From DATAQC01 sp038232455 (lineage in GTDB: Bacteria; Actinomycetota; Acidimicrobiia; Acidimicrobiales; AC-14), in assembly GCA_038232455.1 (NCBI GenBank), contig JBBSHU010000042.1, positions 1-23,461 on the forward strand: 23,461 nt of DNA. The letters run 5' to 3'. The notes under the pieces are model-generated. The model did not search any database. It was not told the origin of the DNA and saw only the letters and a list, made by a program, of their open reading frames with translations. The position numbers were made by a program, and so were the translations under genes. Position 1 is the first letter of the stretch; each line of letters opens with the position of its first letter. Below, piece by piece: positions 6,142 to 13,577 of the stretch.

Positions 6142-8199
6142 GTGGCCGAGACCGCCAGTCCCCAGCCCGGCGGCAGCGACAGCGCAGCCCGGGCCGACGA
6201 GTTGCGCCGGCTGATCGAGCACCACAGCCACCGCTACTACGACCTCGACGACCCCGAGCTCTCCGACGCCGAGTTCGACGCCCTGGCGCGCGAGCTGCGG
6301 TCGATCGAGGAGGCCCACCCGGAGCTGGTCACCGCCGACTCGCCCACCCAGAAGGTGGGGGGATCGGTCTCGACGGCGTTCTCCCCGGTGCGACACCGGA
6401 TGCCCATGATGTCGCTCGACAACGCCTTCTCCTTCGACGAGCTGGTGGCGTGGGGCAAGCGCATGGAGCGCTACATCGACGGGGATGTCGACTTCGTGTG
6501 CGAGCTCAAGATCGACGGTATCGCCATCTCCCTGCTCTACGAGGACGGGCACTACGTGCGGGCCGCGACCCGTGGCAACGGGGTCGTGGGTGAGGACGTC
6601 ACCGAGAACGTGCGGACCATCGCCGTCGTGCCCGAGCGCCTGAGCGTGCCCGGTGAGCGGACTCCGGCGGTGCTCGAGGTGCGGGGCGAGGTTTACATGC
6701 CCCTCTCGGCCTTCGAGGATCTCAACGAGCGCCAAGGGCAGGCCGGCGCCCGCTTGTTCGCCAACCCCCGCAACGCAGCGGCGGGGTCACTGCGCCAGAA
6801 GGACCCCAAGGTGACGGCCAGTCGGGAGCTGTCGTTCTTCGCCTACCAACTCGGTGAGGTCACCGGCGAAAGCGCCCCGCGGTTCCGGCGCCACTCCGAG
6901 ACCCTCAACTTCCTGGGCGAGGCCGACCTGCCGGTCAACCCCGAGATCCGCCGGGTCACCACCCTGGAAGACGTCGACGCCTTCTGCCGTCACTGGCTCG
7001 AGCATCGTCACGACCTGAACTACGAGATCGATGGCGCCGTGGTCAAGGTCGACGACCTGGCCCAGCGCATGGAGTTGGGCGCGACCTCAAAATCGCCCCG
7101 GTGGGCGATCGCCTACAAGTTCCCGGCCGAGCAGGCCACCACTGTCCTCAAGAACGTGATGGTGTCGATCGGACGCACGGGCAAGGCCACCCCGTTCGCC
7201 TCGCTCGAACCAGTGCAGGTGAGCGGATCCACGGTTCAGCTGGCCACCCTGCACAACGAAGATCAGGTAAAGAAGAAGGACGTGCGGCCCGGCGACACGG
7301 TGTTCGTGCGCAAGGCCGGCGACGTCATCCCCGAAGTGGTGGGACCCGTGCTGTCGAAACGACCGGAGGGCCTGGCCGAATGGCTCTTCCCCGACTCCTG
7401 TCCTGTGTGCGGTGAGCCCCTGGTTCGCGTCGAGGGCGAGAGCGACACGTTCTGCACCAATGTCGACTGTCCGGCCCAGCGAGCCGGGCGCATCGGCCAC
7501 TTCGCCAGCCGGGGGGCCATGGACATCGAGGGCCTGGGTGAGAAACGGGTCATGGCGCTCATCGACGCGGGGTTACTCCATGATCCCGCCGACATCTACT
7601 CGCTCACCTACGACGACCTCATCGCCCTGGAGGGATACGCCGACCTGTCGGTGCGCAACCTGCTCGCCGCCATTGAGGCATCGAAGTCCCGCCCCCTGGC
7701 CAACCTGCTCATCGGACTGAGCATCCGCCACCTCGGGGGCCGAGGGGCCGAGGTGCTGGCCGGGGCGATGGGCCACCTCGACCGCATGGTGGCGGCCGGC
7801 GAGGATGAGCTGGCGGCGGTTGAGGGAGTCGGACCGACGATCGCCCACAGCGTGGCCGAGTTCTTCGCACTCGGCACCAACGGCGATGTCGTCGACCGGC
7901 TGCGACGCGCCGGATTGAACTTCGAGGGCGCCCGAGGGGGAGAGGCCGACCTGCCCCGCACGTTGGGGGGCAGCGCGGTCGTCGTGACCGGCACCCTGGA
8001 GTCCATGTCGCGCGACGCGGCCGGCGACGCCATCAAGGCCAGGGGCGGGACATCGCCCGGCAGCGTCTCGCGCAAGACGGCGTGGCTGGTCGCCGGGGCG
8101 GAACCAGGCGCAGCCAAGGTGGCAAGGGCCGCCGAGTACGGCGTGCCCGTCGTCGACGAGGAAGGTTTCCTCCGCCTCCTCGAGACGGGAGAGCCTTGA
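6142..8199 (+). CDS. ligA: NAD-dependent DNA ligase LigA
   Basis: This 685-aa enzyme seals nicks in replication and repair using NAD. Domain order is complete. Ia is at the N-terminus (HSHRYYDLDDPELSDAEFDAL, the NMN-binding Tyr/Asp region). The adenylation domain carries CELKIDGIA with K123 as the AMP-linked lysine, plus TRGNGVVGEDVT and EVRGEVYMP. NPRNAAAGSLRQKDP and YEIDGAVVKVDD follow. The OB fold has SIGRTGKATPFA. A four-Cys zinc finger (CPVC...FCTNVDCPAQ) is followed by helix-hairpin-helix repeats, and a BRCT domain (TGTLESMSRDAAG to the end) closes the protein. GTG 6142 gives the normal family length; an ORF opening further upstream is antisense to the membrane gene. It is usually clustered with mnmA and gatCAB in actinobacteria, as here with insertions between. 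Confidence 0.97.
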   Translation: MAETASPQPGGSDSAARADELRRLIEHHSHRYYDLDDPELSDAEFDALARELRSIEEAHPELVTADSPTQKVGGSVSTAFSPVRHRMPMMSLDNAFSFDELVAWGKRMERYIDGDVDFVCELKIDGIAISLLYEDGHYVRAATRGNGVVGEDVTENVRTIAVVPERLSVPGERTPAVLEVRGEVYMPLSAFEDLNERQGQAGARLFANPRNAAAGSLRQKDPKVTASRELSFFAYQLGEVTGESAPRFRRHSETLNFLGEADLPVNPEIRRVTTLEDVDAFCRHWLEHRHDLNYEIDGAVVKVDDLAQRMELGATSKSPRWAIAYKFPAEQATTVLKNVMVSIGRTGKATPFASLEPVQVSGSTVQLATLHNEDQVKKKDVRPGDTVFVRKAGDVIPEVVGPVLSKRPEGLAEWLFPDSCPVCGEPLVRVEGESDTFCTNVDCPAQRAGRIGHFASRGAMDIEGLGEKRVMALIDAGLLHDPADIYSLTYDDLIALEGYADLSVRNLLAAIEASKSRPLANLLIGLSIRHLGGRGAEVLAGAMGHLDRMVAAGEDELAAVEGVGPTIAHSVAEFFALGTNGDVVDRLRRAGLNFEGARGGEADLPRTLGGSAVVVTGTLESMSRDAAGDAIKARGGTSPGSVSRKTAWLVAGAEPGAAKVARAAEYGVPVVDEEGFLRLLETGEP

Positions 8200-8320
8200 G
8201 CCTCGCCGGGTCCTGTCCCGTGGCCGGCCCCTCCCACCGCCCTTCCGGCGGCGGGCCCCTCCCCACGGGCCACCCGTCTCGGGAACGTGAAATCGACGCC
8301 CTCCGGGCGGCTGTCCGCCA

Positions 8321-8992
8321 ATGAGCGACCCGGGGCCCGAGTCGGGACGTGTGGGCCTGGTATCGGTGAACGTCTCCCTGCCGGCGTACCTGGGCGACCA
8401 TCGGGGAAAACCGGTCATGAGCGGGATCGCCAAGGTCCCGGTGCTCGTCGACGAGATCCGGCTCGATCGGGTGAATCTCGACGGCGACGGCCAAGCCGAT
8501 CCAGAGGTCCACGGCGGGCTCGACAAGGCGGTGTACGCCTACCCGTCCGAGCATCTCGGGCCCTGGAGTGACGAGCTCGGCGAACGGCTGGGTCCGGCCG
8601 CCTTCGGGGAGAACCTCTCGACCCAGGGCTGGAACGAGGACGACGTCCGTATCGGCGACCGTTGGGAGTGGGGCGACGCCGTGCTCGAGGTGTGCCAGCC
8701 CCGTTGGCCCTGCTACAAGCTGGCGATGTACCGGGGCCGGGGTGACATCCAGCGACGCATGCGCGCCAACGGCCGCACCGGGTGGTACCTGCGCGTGCTC
8801 GAGCCCGGACGGGTCCCGGTGGCCGGGCCCATCACCGTGGCCGAACGCCATCCCGCCCTGGCGTCAGTGCGCCTGGCCCATGAGGCGGCCAGCCCCAACA
8901 GCGGCGTGCCCGACGAGGTGATCGAGGCACTCCTGGCCCTGCCCGCCCTGGCCGACGAGTGGAGGATGGCCCTGGTCGAGCGCCTGGACTAA
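8321..8992 (+). CDS. MOSC domain protein, YiiM-like
   Basis: This 223-aa protein has the MOSC fold used by molybdenum-cofactor enzymes. E. coli YiiM, which reduces N-hydroxylated bases such as 6-hydroxylaminopurine, is the closest named relative I recognise. Visible blocks are RVGLVSVNVSLP, a KxPV segment, DPEVHGGLDKAVYAYP, FGENLSTQGW, VRIGDRWEWGDAVLEV, and CQPRWPCYKL, where C131 is the likely molybdenum-ligand cysteine. RTGWYLRVLEPG is also family-like, and the remaining 60 residues form the C-terminal helical part. ATG 8321 has no ribosome site; GTG 8351 (VGLVSVN) is a plausible alternative nearer the family start. It begins 121 nt after ligA and its stop overlaps the convergent HIT gene by a few bases (CTAA). 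Confidence 0.88.
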   Translation: MSDPGPESGRVGLVSVNVSLPAYLGDHRGKPVMSGIAKVPVLVDEIRLDRVNLDGDGQADPEVHGGLDKAVYAYPSEHLGPWSDELGERLGPAAFGENLSTQGWNEDDVRIGDRWEWGDAVLEVCQPRWPCYKLAMYRGRGDIQRRMRANGRTGWYLRVLEPGRVPVAGPITVAERHPALASVRLAHEAASPNSGVPDEVIEALLALPALADEWRMALVERLD

Positions 8993-9435
8993 CCAGTGGC
9001 GAGGGCGGCCCGGATGGAGGTGGCCACCTTCGCGGCCTCGTCGGGGGATTCGTAGTGTTGCCGGGGCCAGAAGAAGCCGCGTAGCCCGTCCTTGCGGCGC
9101 CGGGGCACGACGTGCACGTGCAGGTGGGCCACGCTCTGGCTCACCCGGTTGTTCAGGGCTACGAACGACCCGTGGGCATCCATGGCGTTCTCCACTGCCC
9201 GGGCCAGGCGGCGCGCCGCACCGAAAAGAGGCGCCACCATCTCGTCGGGCAGGTCACCGAGCGTTTCGTGATGGGCTCGGGGCACGAGCAGGCAGTGACC
9301 GGGGAAAAGGGGGCGAACGTCGAGGAAGGCGACCGCCTCGGCTTCGTCGAGCACGACGTCGGCCGGTGCCTGCCCCCCGATCACCTGGCAGAAGACACAG
9401 CCTGGGCGATCATTCCGTTCAGTCACGGCGATCAT
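8989..9435 (-). CDS. HIT family nucleotide hydrolase/transferase
   Basis: This 148-aa protein carries the histidine triad HLHVHVV (H104, H106, H108), which hydrolyses or transfers nucleotidyl groups. The N-terminal CVFC pair (C13, C16) and PRAHHETL (H55/H56) are the zinc site of Hint-like members. FLDVRPLFPGHCLLVPRAH is the typical substrate-pocket region, and ALNNRVSQSVAHLH leads into the triad. The C-terminus includes FFWPRQHY. The length is normal. ATG 9435 is used; GTG four codons on is an alternative. It lies 25 nt downstream of the small membrane-anchored gene on the same strand and probably shares its transcript. The substrate is unknown. Confidence 0.92.
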   Translation of the reverse strand: MIAVTERNDRPGCVFCQVIGGQAPADVVLDEAEAVAFLDVRPLFPGHCLLVPRAHHETLGDLPDEMVAPLFGAARRLARAVENAMDAHGSFVALNNRVSQSVAHLHVHVVPRRRKDGLRGFFWPRQHYESPDEAAKVATSIRAALATG

Positions 9436-9460
9436 TTTCGTTCAGGCACGCAGCCAGTGC

Positions 9461-9892
9461 TCAATGCAGGATGAAGCACCAGCGATAGGACTCCGAGGCG
9501 TCGAGCGGCTCGCCGAACTTGCGGTAGACGACTGTTGCACAGTGGTTGCCGGGAGCCAGCTGGAGATAGTCGCTCTCAGGCTTGGGTTTGAGGATCACCT
9601 GGTTCAGGGCGTCGACGTGCTGGAGGTCGTCGTCGGGGATCTCGGCCCCGTCGAAGAGGAGATAGCCCGTATAGCCGGGGCCCAGGTCGGCGGCGATGGT
9701 GGCCTGGCGCAGGTCGAGGTCGCCGCCTTGGGGCGAGACCGCCTCGACGGCGGACGGCAGCGCCGGGATGTCGGCCGCCCGGTCGGCGGTGGCCACCCAC
9801 ACGAGGCCGCCGACGGCGGCGGCCACGACCACGGCCACGACGATCCGCTCACCGAGCGGTCGCCGGGGGACGGGGGCGGAACGGCGTTGCAT
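9461..9892 (-). CDS. Small membrane-anchored protein of unknown function
   Basis: This 143-aa protein has a basic N-terminus (MQRRSAPVPRRPLGER), one hydrophobic segment (IVVAVVVAAAVGGLVWVA, about residues 17-34) and an exported-looking domain of about 105 residues. The domain contains DLGPGYTGYLLFDGAEIPDDDL, two cysteines near the end (HCATVVYRKF, RWCFILH) and no enzyme motif I recognise. The ending HCATVVYRKFGEPLDASESYRWCFILH suggests a beta-sandwich domain held by a disulfide; this is inference. ATG 9892 was chosen because the hydrophobic anchor follows at once; an upstream in-frame extension to 10003 adds only low-complexity sequence. It is divergent from the PASTA kinase gene and lies upstream of the HIT gene. 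Confidence 0.7.
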   Translation of the reverse strand: MQRRSAPVPRRPLGERIVVAVVVAAAVGGLVWVATADRAADIPALPSAVEAVSPQGGDLDLRQATIAADLGPGYTGYLLFDGAEIPDDDLQHVDALNQVILKPKPESDYLQLAPGNHCATVVYRKFGEPLDASESYRWCFILH

Positions 9893-10036
9893 CCCGCCAT
9901 CATCCCCCGCAGCCACCGGGTACGTGGATGCAGTGCCACAAGATCGGCCTGCAGGCACGGTACCCTCGGTGTCGACAGAAGCCGCATGGGTGGGGGGAGC
10001 CATCTACGGCGAGCAGGGCACGGGCCCGGCACGGGG

Positions 10037-10042
10037 AAGGAG
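10037..10042 (+). promoter_or_regulatory. Shine-Dalgarno sequence deciding the TTG start of the PASTA kinase
   Basis: AAGGAG lies 3 nt before TTG 10046. It is one of the few clear ribosome sites in the window. TACCCT at 9961-9966 could be the -10 box, leaving a leader of roughly 70 nt. The other in-frame start, ATG 9986, has no ribosome site. Confidence 0.5.
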
Positions 10043-10045
10043 AAC

Positions 10046-11992
10046 TTGGCAACGACGCGGTTGGCGGAGTACATCGGAAGAGTTCTCGGAGGGCGTTACC
10101 GGCTCCTTGCTCCCATCGGCACCGGTGCCTCGGCCCACGTCTACCTGGCTGACGACGTCAAGCTCCGTCGTCGCGTCGCGGTCAAGATCCTCCACCCCGC
10201 CCTGGCCGACGACGAGGGCTTCCTTCGTCGGTTCCGGGCCGAGGCGCGCGCCGCGGCCGGCCTCAACCACGCCAACGTCATGGCCGTCTACGACTGGGGC
10301 GAGGAGGCCGACGGGCCGTTCCTGGTCTGCGAGTTCCTGGGTGGAGGCAGTCTCCGCAGCATCCTCGACAGGGGCACCCGTCTGACCCCGTCGCAGGCCC
10401 TCCTCGTGGGCCTCGAGGCCGCCCGGGCCCTCGACTACGCCAGCCGGCGGGGTCTGGTGCACCGCGACATCAAGCCCGCCAACCTCCTCTTCGACGACGA
10501 GGGGCGCTTGCGCATCGCCGACTTCGGCCTGGCGCGCGCTCTCGCCGAGGCGGCGTGGACAGAACCTTCGGGCACGCTGCTCGGCACGGCGAGGTACGCG
10601 TCGCCCGAGCAGGTTCGCGGCGCTCGCCTCGACGGCAAGGCCGACGTCTATTCGCTGGCCATCGTCCTCTACGAGGCGGTCACCGGCCGGGTCCCGTTCG
10701 TGGCCGACACCACCGTGGGCACGCTCATGGGCCGCCTCGAGCAGCCCATCCCTGCGGCACCCGAGCTCGGTCCTCTCGGCCCCATCGTGGCTCGGGCCGG
10801 CCGTCCCGACGCCGCCGAACGACTCGACGCCATGGCCCTGGGTGCCGCCCTCCAGGCTACGGCCAACGACCTTCCTGCTCCTGGCCCTCTCCCCCTCGCC
10901 GGTATCGCCGCTCTCGACGACGCCCTCCCCCGCCTCGATGCCGATCCCACCGAGCTCGGCCTGCCGGCGCAGCCGTCAGCCACCGCCGGCGACACCACAC
11001 TCGCCATACCTGCGGGCCCGTTGCCGGCGGCCGCACCGCCAAGGTTGGATGCTCCCTCCCCGGCGCCCGTTTCTCCTCCCGCCGCGCCACCCCTGTCGCG
11101 CGCCGGCCGTCGACACCGGCGCCGGTGGCCGATCGTGGCGATCGTCGTCCTGGTGCTGGCCCTCGGGGGCGCGGGCGGGGCCTACGCCGTTATCCAGTCG
11201 CGCCTGCCGAGTCACCCCATCCCGAACGAAGTCAACCGGACCGAGCCCGAGGCCACGGCCGAGCTTCGGGCCCTCAAGTTCAAGGTGGAGTTCCGCCGCC
11301 CCTTCGTCAACGGCACCACGGCCGGACAGGTCACCGACCAGAGCCCCGACGCCCGACCGGGCCGGACCCTGAAGGAGGGGCGGGTCGTCACCCTCACCGT
11401 GTCGAGAGGGCCCCAGCCCATCCCCGTCCCCAACCTGGCCAACCTCGACCGGGCGGCGGCCGAAGAGGCGATCACCAAGGGCGGCTTCGTCGTCGGGGAG
11501 GTCACCGAGATCAACGACGAGGTCGTGCCCGCCGGCTCGCTCCTCGACTTCTCCCCCAAGGCCGGCACCGCCCCGACGGGGTCCAAGATCGCCCTCACCG
11601 TGTCGTCAGGCCCTGCTCCCCGGGTGGTGCCCAACGTCGCCGGCCAGAGTTTTGCCGCCGCCTCGGCCGCGCTCGCCCAACTGGGCCTGGGAGCGGCTCG
11701 GGCCGACGACTACAGCGATACCGTCCCCGCCGGGCAGGTGGCCGGCACCGACCCGGCCAGCGGCGCCAGCGTCGAGCGGGGGTCGACGGTGACGGTGGTC
11801 GTGTCGCAGGGCCGGCCCACGGTTCCCGAACTACGGGGCCTGTCGGTGGCCGAGGCCACCGCTAAGCTCGAGGCCGCCGGGCTCAAAAAGGGCGGCGTAT
11901 ACGGGCCCCCCGGGGGCCACGTGTTCCTGTCCACGCCCGGATCGGGTACCAAGGTGAAGAACGGCGACAGCGTCAGCCTGTTCATCCTCTAG
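10046..11992 (+). CDS. PknB-like Ser/Thr protein kinase with four PASTA domains
   Basis: This 648-aa membrane kinase senses cell-wall fragments through external PASTA repeats and phosphorylates cell-envelope and division proteins. The kinase domain (about residues 14-270) shows the P-loop IGTGASAHVYLA, the ATP lysine K47 in VAVKIL, the catalytic HRDIKPANLL with D141, DFG at 159-161, and an activation loop ending GTARYASPEQ. A linker of about 85 residues rich in Pro and Ala leads to one transmembrane helix (about 360-383). Four PASTA repeats follow, at roughly 390-455, 456-522, 523-591 and 592-648. The last ends exactly at the C-terminus. The proposed start is TTG 10046 after AAGGAG; ATG 9986 would add 20 residues. 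Unlike typical pknB it is not next to ftsW, pbpA or a phosphatase gene here. Confidence 0.94.
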   Translation: MATTRLAEYIGRVLGGRYRLLAPIGTGASAHVYLADDVKLRRRVAVKILHPALADDEGFLRRFRAEARAAAGLNHANVMAVYDWGEEADGPFLVCEFLGGGSLRSILDRGTRLTPSQALLVGLEAARALDYASRRGLVHRDIKPANLLFDDEGRLRIADFGLARALAEAAWTEPSGTLLGTARYASPEQVRGARLDGKADVYSLAIVLYEAVTGRVPFVADTTVGTLMGRLEQPIPAAPELGPLGPIVARAGRPDAAERLDAMALGAALQATANDLPAPGPLPLAGIAALDDALPRLDADPTELGLPAQPSATAGDTTLAIPAGPLPAAAPPRLDAPSPAPVSPPAAPPLSRAGRRHRRRWPIVAIVVLVLALGGAGGAYAVIQSRLPSHPIPNEVNRTEPEATAELRALKFKVEFRRPFVNGTTAGQVTDQSPDARPGRTLKEGRVVTLTVSRGPQPIPVPNLANLDRAAAEEAITKGGFVVGEVTEINDEVVPAGSLLDFSPKAGTAPTGSKIALTVSSGPAPRVVPNVAGQSFAAASAALAQLGLGAARADDYSDTVPAGQVAGTDPASGASVERGSTVTVVVSQGRPTVPELRGLSVAEATAKLEAAGLKKGGVYGPPGGHVFLSTPGSGTKVKNGDSVSLFIL

Positions 11993-12044
11993 CCGCCCCA
12001 CGCCTGTTCTTGTCGCATTCCGCCTCACCGGTAGGTGGGGGCGG
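11993..12044. terminator. Long-range inverted repeat after the kinase stop
   Basis: CCGCCCCAC (11993-12001) can pair with GTGGGGGCGG (12035-12044) with one bulged G, around a 33-nt loop. It starts at the base after the kinase stop. There is no T-run, so it may be a factor-dependent terminator or chance in GC-rich DNA. Its right arm covers the only start codon of the orphan domain ORF. Confidence 0.3.
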
Positions 12045-12295
12045 TCGCCGTGTTCAACAGCGGCTCGGTCCCGCTGAAGGTGAACACGCCCGATGTGTCG
12101 GGCTCGGACAAGGACAAATTCGTCGTTTCCGCGCCCGGGTGCACCAGCCCGCTGCCGCCCAGAAAGTCCTGCACGATCGACGTCACGTTCACTGGTGGCC
12201 TCAGTGCGAAGGCGACGATGCATGTGAGTGCCGACAACGCCCCCGACACGGAAACGATCACCCTGCCGGTCGACGCCCACGCTTCTAGGCGGTGA
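12035..12295 (+). pseudogene. Orphan HYDIN/ASPM-type Ig-like domain fragment
   Basis: The 86-codon frame encodes VAVFNSGSVPLKVNTPDVSGSD, then FVVSAPGCTSPLPPRKSCTIDVTFTGG, then a closing ITLPVDAHA strand. This is the pattern of bacterial HYDIN/ASPM or choice-of-anchor-D repeats (NTGSxPL...C...L.PG.SC.V.V.F.P). Such domains are normally tandem units of large secreted proteins. Here the first beta strand is missing, an in-frame TAG sits directly before GTG 12035, there is no signal peptide, and only 42 bases separate it from the kinase stop. It therefore looks like a decayed leftover of a larger gene, though a small cytoplasmic protein is not excluded. Its 3' end overlaps the stop of the SCP2-like gene by 11 bases. 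Confidence 0.5.
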
Positions 12296-12701
12296 TCTCC
12301 TTGATGCGGGTGGCGATGACGGCGGCGTCGGGGGTCAGCGGTGACGCCTGCTCCTGGAGGGCCACGATCAGCTTGGTCAGGTCACCCTGCACCCGCACCT
12401 TGCCGGCCATGAACGCCTGCATTCCCGCCTCGCGCGTGCCGTCGACGAAAACGGCCTTGGCCGTGTCGTAGTCGAGGGTGACGGTGACGTCGGCCACCTC
12501 CAGATGGCCGAGGTCCATGTCGAGGCCCCCGGAGCTCGTGTCGATGTGGGCATGGATGGTGCCGTCGCCGAAGGGGACATCGGTGATCACCTGGTTCATG
12601 CGCACGGGATTGGTGACGGGCTGCTCCGAGTCGCGCAGCTCCTCACGGATGCAGCGGGCTTCGGTGATCCACTCGTCGGAGAGAAACGGATAGGTGGCCA
12701 T
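12285..12701 (-). CDS. SCP2 sterol-binding-like domain protein
   Basis: This 138-aa single-domain protein resembles the SCP2 lipid-transfer fold. After MATYPFLSDEWITEARCIREEL comes a beta region (VRMNQVITDVPFGDGTIHAHID) and VTVTLDYDTAKAVFVDGT. The hallmark AGMQAFMAGKVRVQGDLTKLI follows, corresponding to the F..G.....GD...... helix-turn of SCP2 domains. The ligand is probably a fatty acid or acyl-CoA; this is a family inference. ATG 12701 is supported by the WITEAR start common in actinobacterial homologues and by TACCCT 8 nt upstream; an in-frame extension to 12935 is antisense to the Cys-rich gene. It is divergent from that gene. Confidence 0.85.
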   Translation of the reverse strand: MATYPFLSDEWITEARCIREELRDSEQPVTNPVRMNQVITDVPFGDGTIHAHIDTSSGGLDMDLGHLEVADVTVTLDYDTAKAVFVDGTREAGMQAFMAGKVRVQGDLTKLIVALQEQASPLTPDAAVIATRIKEITA

Positions 12702-12709
12702 CGCCAGCG

Positions 12710-12715
12710 AGGGTA
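12710..12715 (-). promoter_or_regulatory. -10 box of the SCP2-like gene
   Basis: TACCCT on the minus strand, 8 nt before ATG 12701. No ribosome site is present. Confidence 0.4.
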
Positions 12716-12725
12716 GCGGGTGTCG

Positions 12726-12750
12726 GGGCCCGAGCGGCCCCATGGGCGGG
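12726..12750 (+). repeat. 25-bp GC-rich repeat, copy 1 (intergenic)
   Basis: It shares GGGCCCGAGCGGCCCC and the terminal GCGGG with copies at 13581 and 14734, with two mismatches to copy 2. It lies in the divergent intergenic region, about 52 bp before GTG 12802. The core GGGCC/GGCCC can form a 5-bp stem. Confidence 0.7.
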
Positions 12751-12788
12751 GCGTCGGGTCGCCTTCCACCGTCAGGGTGCCAGGGGCG

Positions 12789-12794
12789 TAAACT
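12789..12794 (+). promoter_or_regulatory. -10 box of the Cys-rich protein gene
   Basis: TAAACT lies 7 nt before GTG 12802. GTG 12796 is too close to be a leaderless start, so 12802 is preferred. Confidence 0.5.
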
Positions 12795-12801
12795 TGTGGA
12801 C

Positions 12802-13080
12802 GTGGACGCCACGGGGACCAATGTCGACAGAACCGCCTCCGGCGAGGTCGTGCTCGGGGAGTTGTGCGACGCCTGCGGCCAGGTCGTCCCGCCCGACGTA
12901 GCGGTGAAGGCCGAGCTCACGGTGAGCGGTGCCATGTGCCCTTCGGCGATGACGTTCCACCCCGACTGCGCCGAAAAGGCGTCAGAGCTGTGGCACCCGG
13001 ACCCCGACTCCTACTGCACCTACGACCCCCGGTTCCCCGAGACGGGCCAGTGGACGTTGCCCGAGGAGGGCCAGGGCTGA
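12802..13080 (+). CDS. Small Cys/His-rich protein, probably zinc-binding, function unknown
   Basis: This 92-aa protein has the sequence GELCDACGQVV near residue 20 and, about 30 residues later, AMCPSAMTFHPDCAEKA. CxxC plus C...HxxC could form one treble-clef type zinc site (inference). The tail is rich in Asp, Pro and aromatic residues (LWHPDPDSYCTYDPRF). I do not recognise a named family. The start at GTG 12802 follows TAAACT by 7 nt. Its 3' end carries AGGAGG (13064-13069), which lies 7 nt before the CTG that overlaps its stop, so it appears coupled to the next gene. Confidence 0.68.
   Translation: MDATGTNVDRTASGEVVLGELCDACGQVVPPDVAVKAELTVSGAMCPSAMTFHPDCAEKASELWHPDPDSYCTYDPRFPETGQWTLPEEGQG
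13064..13069 (+). promoter_or_regulatory. Strong Shine-Dalgarno sequence pointing to a CTG start
   Basis: AGGAGG is followed after 7 nt by CTG 13077, which overlaps the previous stop as CTGA. No ATG, GTG or TTG is at a suitable distance in the frame of the next gene. Confidence 0.5.
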
Positions 13081-13577
13081 TCGCTCTCGCCCGTGACGAC
13101 GCCGTCGTGGGCTGGCGCTACTGGCAGGTGAGGGCGGGGCGGCTGCGATCGGTGACCCAGCGCCACATCGAGTGGAAGCCCGGCCAGGTGTTGTCGGCCC
13201 GGTGCTACGGCGCCGGCCACCGGGCTCCCGACGAGGGCTGCGAGTGCGGGGTCTACGGCGCCCGTGACCTCGAGACGCTCCGCCAGCACGGCCTGTGCCT
13301 GGCTCCCGAGGCGCTCGCAGTCGGCCGGGTGGCCCTGTGGGGCCGGGTCGTCGACGATGTGTCGGGGTGGCGGACGGAGTTCGGCCTGCCCCTGGCGCTG
13401 GCGGTGGTACCCGACCTGGTCGCCGGTTCTGAGCTCGACGCCATGATCGCCGCGTTGGGAGCGTACGGCGTGCCCGTCGACACCATGGCTCTGGCCGACG
13501 CCGTGGCCGGGGTCTCGGCTGTCATCCTCGCCAATCAGGCGATGGCCGCCCGGGCCAGCCAGACCCGTGCCGACTGA
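13077..13577 (+). CDS. Conserved-looking hypothetical protein with GWRYW N-terminus
   Basis: This 166-aa product has no function I can assign. It begins ALARDDAVVGWRYWQVRAGRLRSV, then has SARCYGAGHRAPDEGCECGVYGARD (Cys-rich, possibly metal-binding) and LCLAPEALAVGRVALWGRVVDDVSGWRTEF. A hydrophobic stretch (LPLALAVVPDLVAGSELDAM) follows, and a final Ala-rich helix. The GWRYW...C..GH..P...C.CG...ARDL layout resembles small actinobacterial hypotheticals with a WGRV segment; this is recalled by eye, not searched. The start is unusual: CTG 13077 has AGGAGG 7 nt upstream and overlaps the previous TGA, whereas GTG 13107 would remove the residues before GWRYW and has no ribosome site. The 3' end overlaps the hydrolase start by 11 bases. 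Confidence 0.72.
   Translation: MIALARDDAVVGWRYWQVRAGRLRSVTQRHIEWKPGQVLSARCYGAGHRAPDEGCECGVYGARDLETLRQHGLCLAPEALAVGRVALWGRVVDDVSGWRTEFGLPLALAVVPDLVAGSELDAMIAALGAYGVPVDTMALADAVAGVSAVILANQAMAARASQTRAD

Noticed and set aside
9986..10045. ATG 9986 as start of the PASTA kinase
   Set aside because: It has no ribosome site and the added residues are low-complexity; TTG 10046 has AAGGAG and fits the kinase N-terminus better, though this is not decisive.
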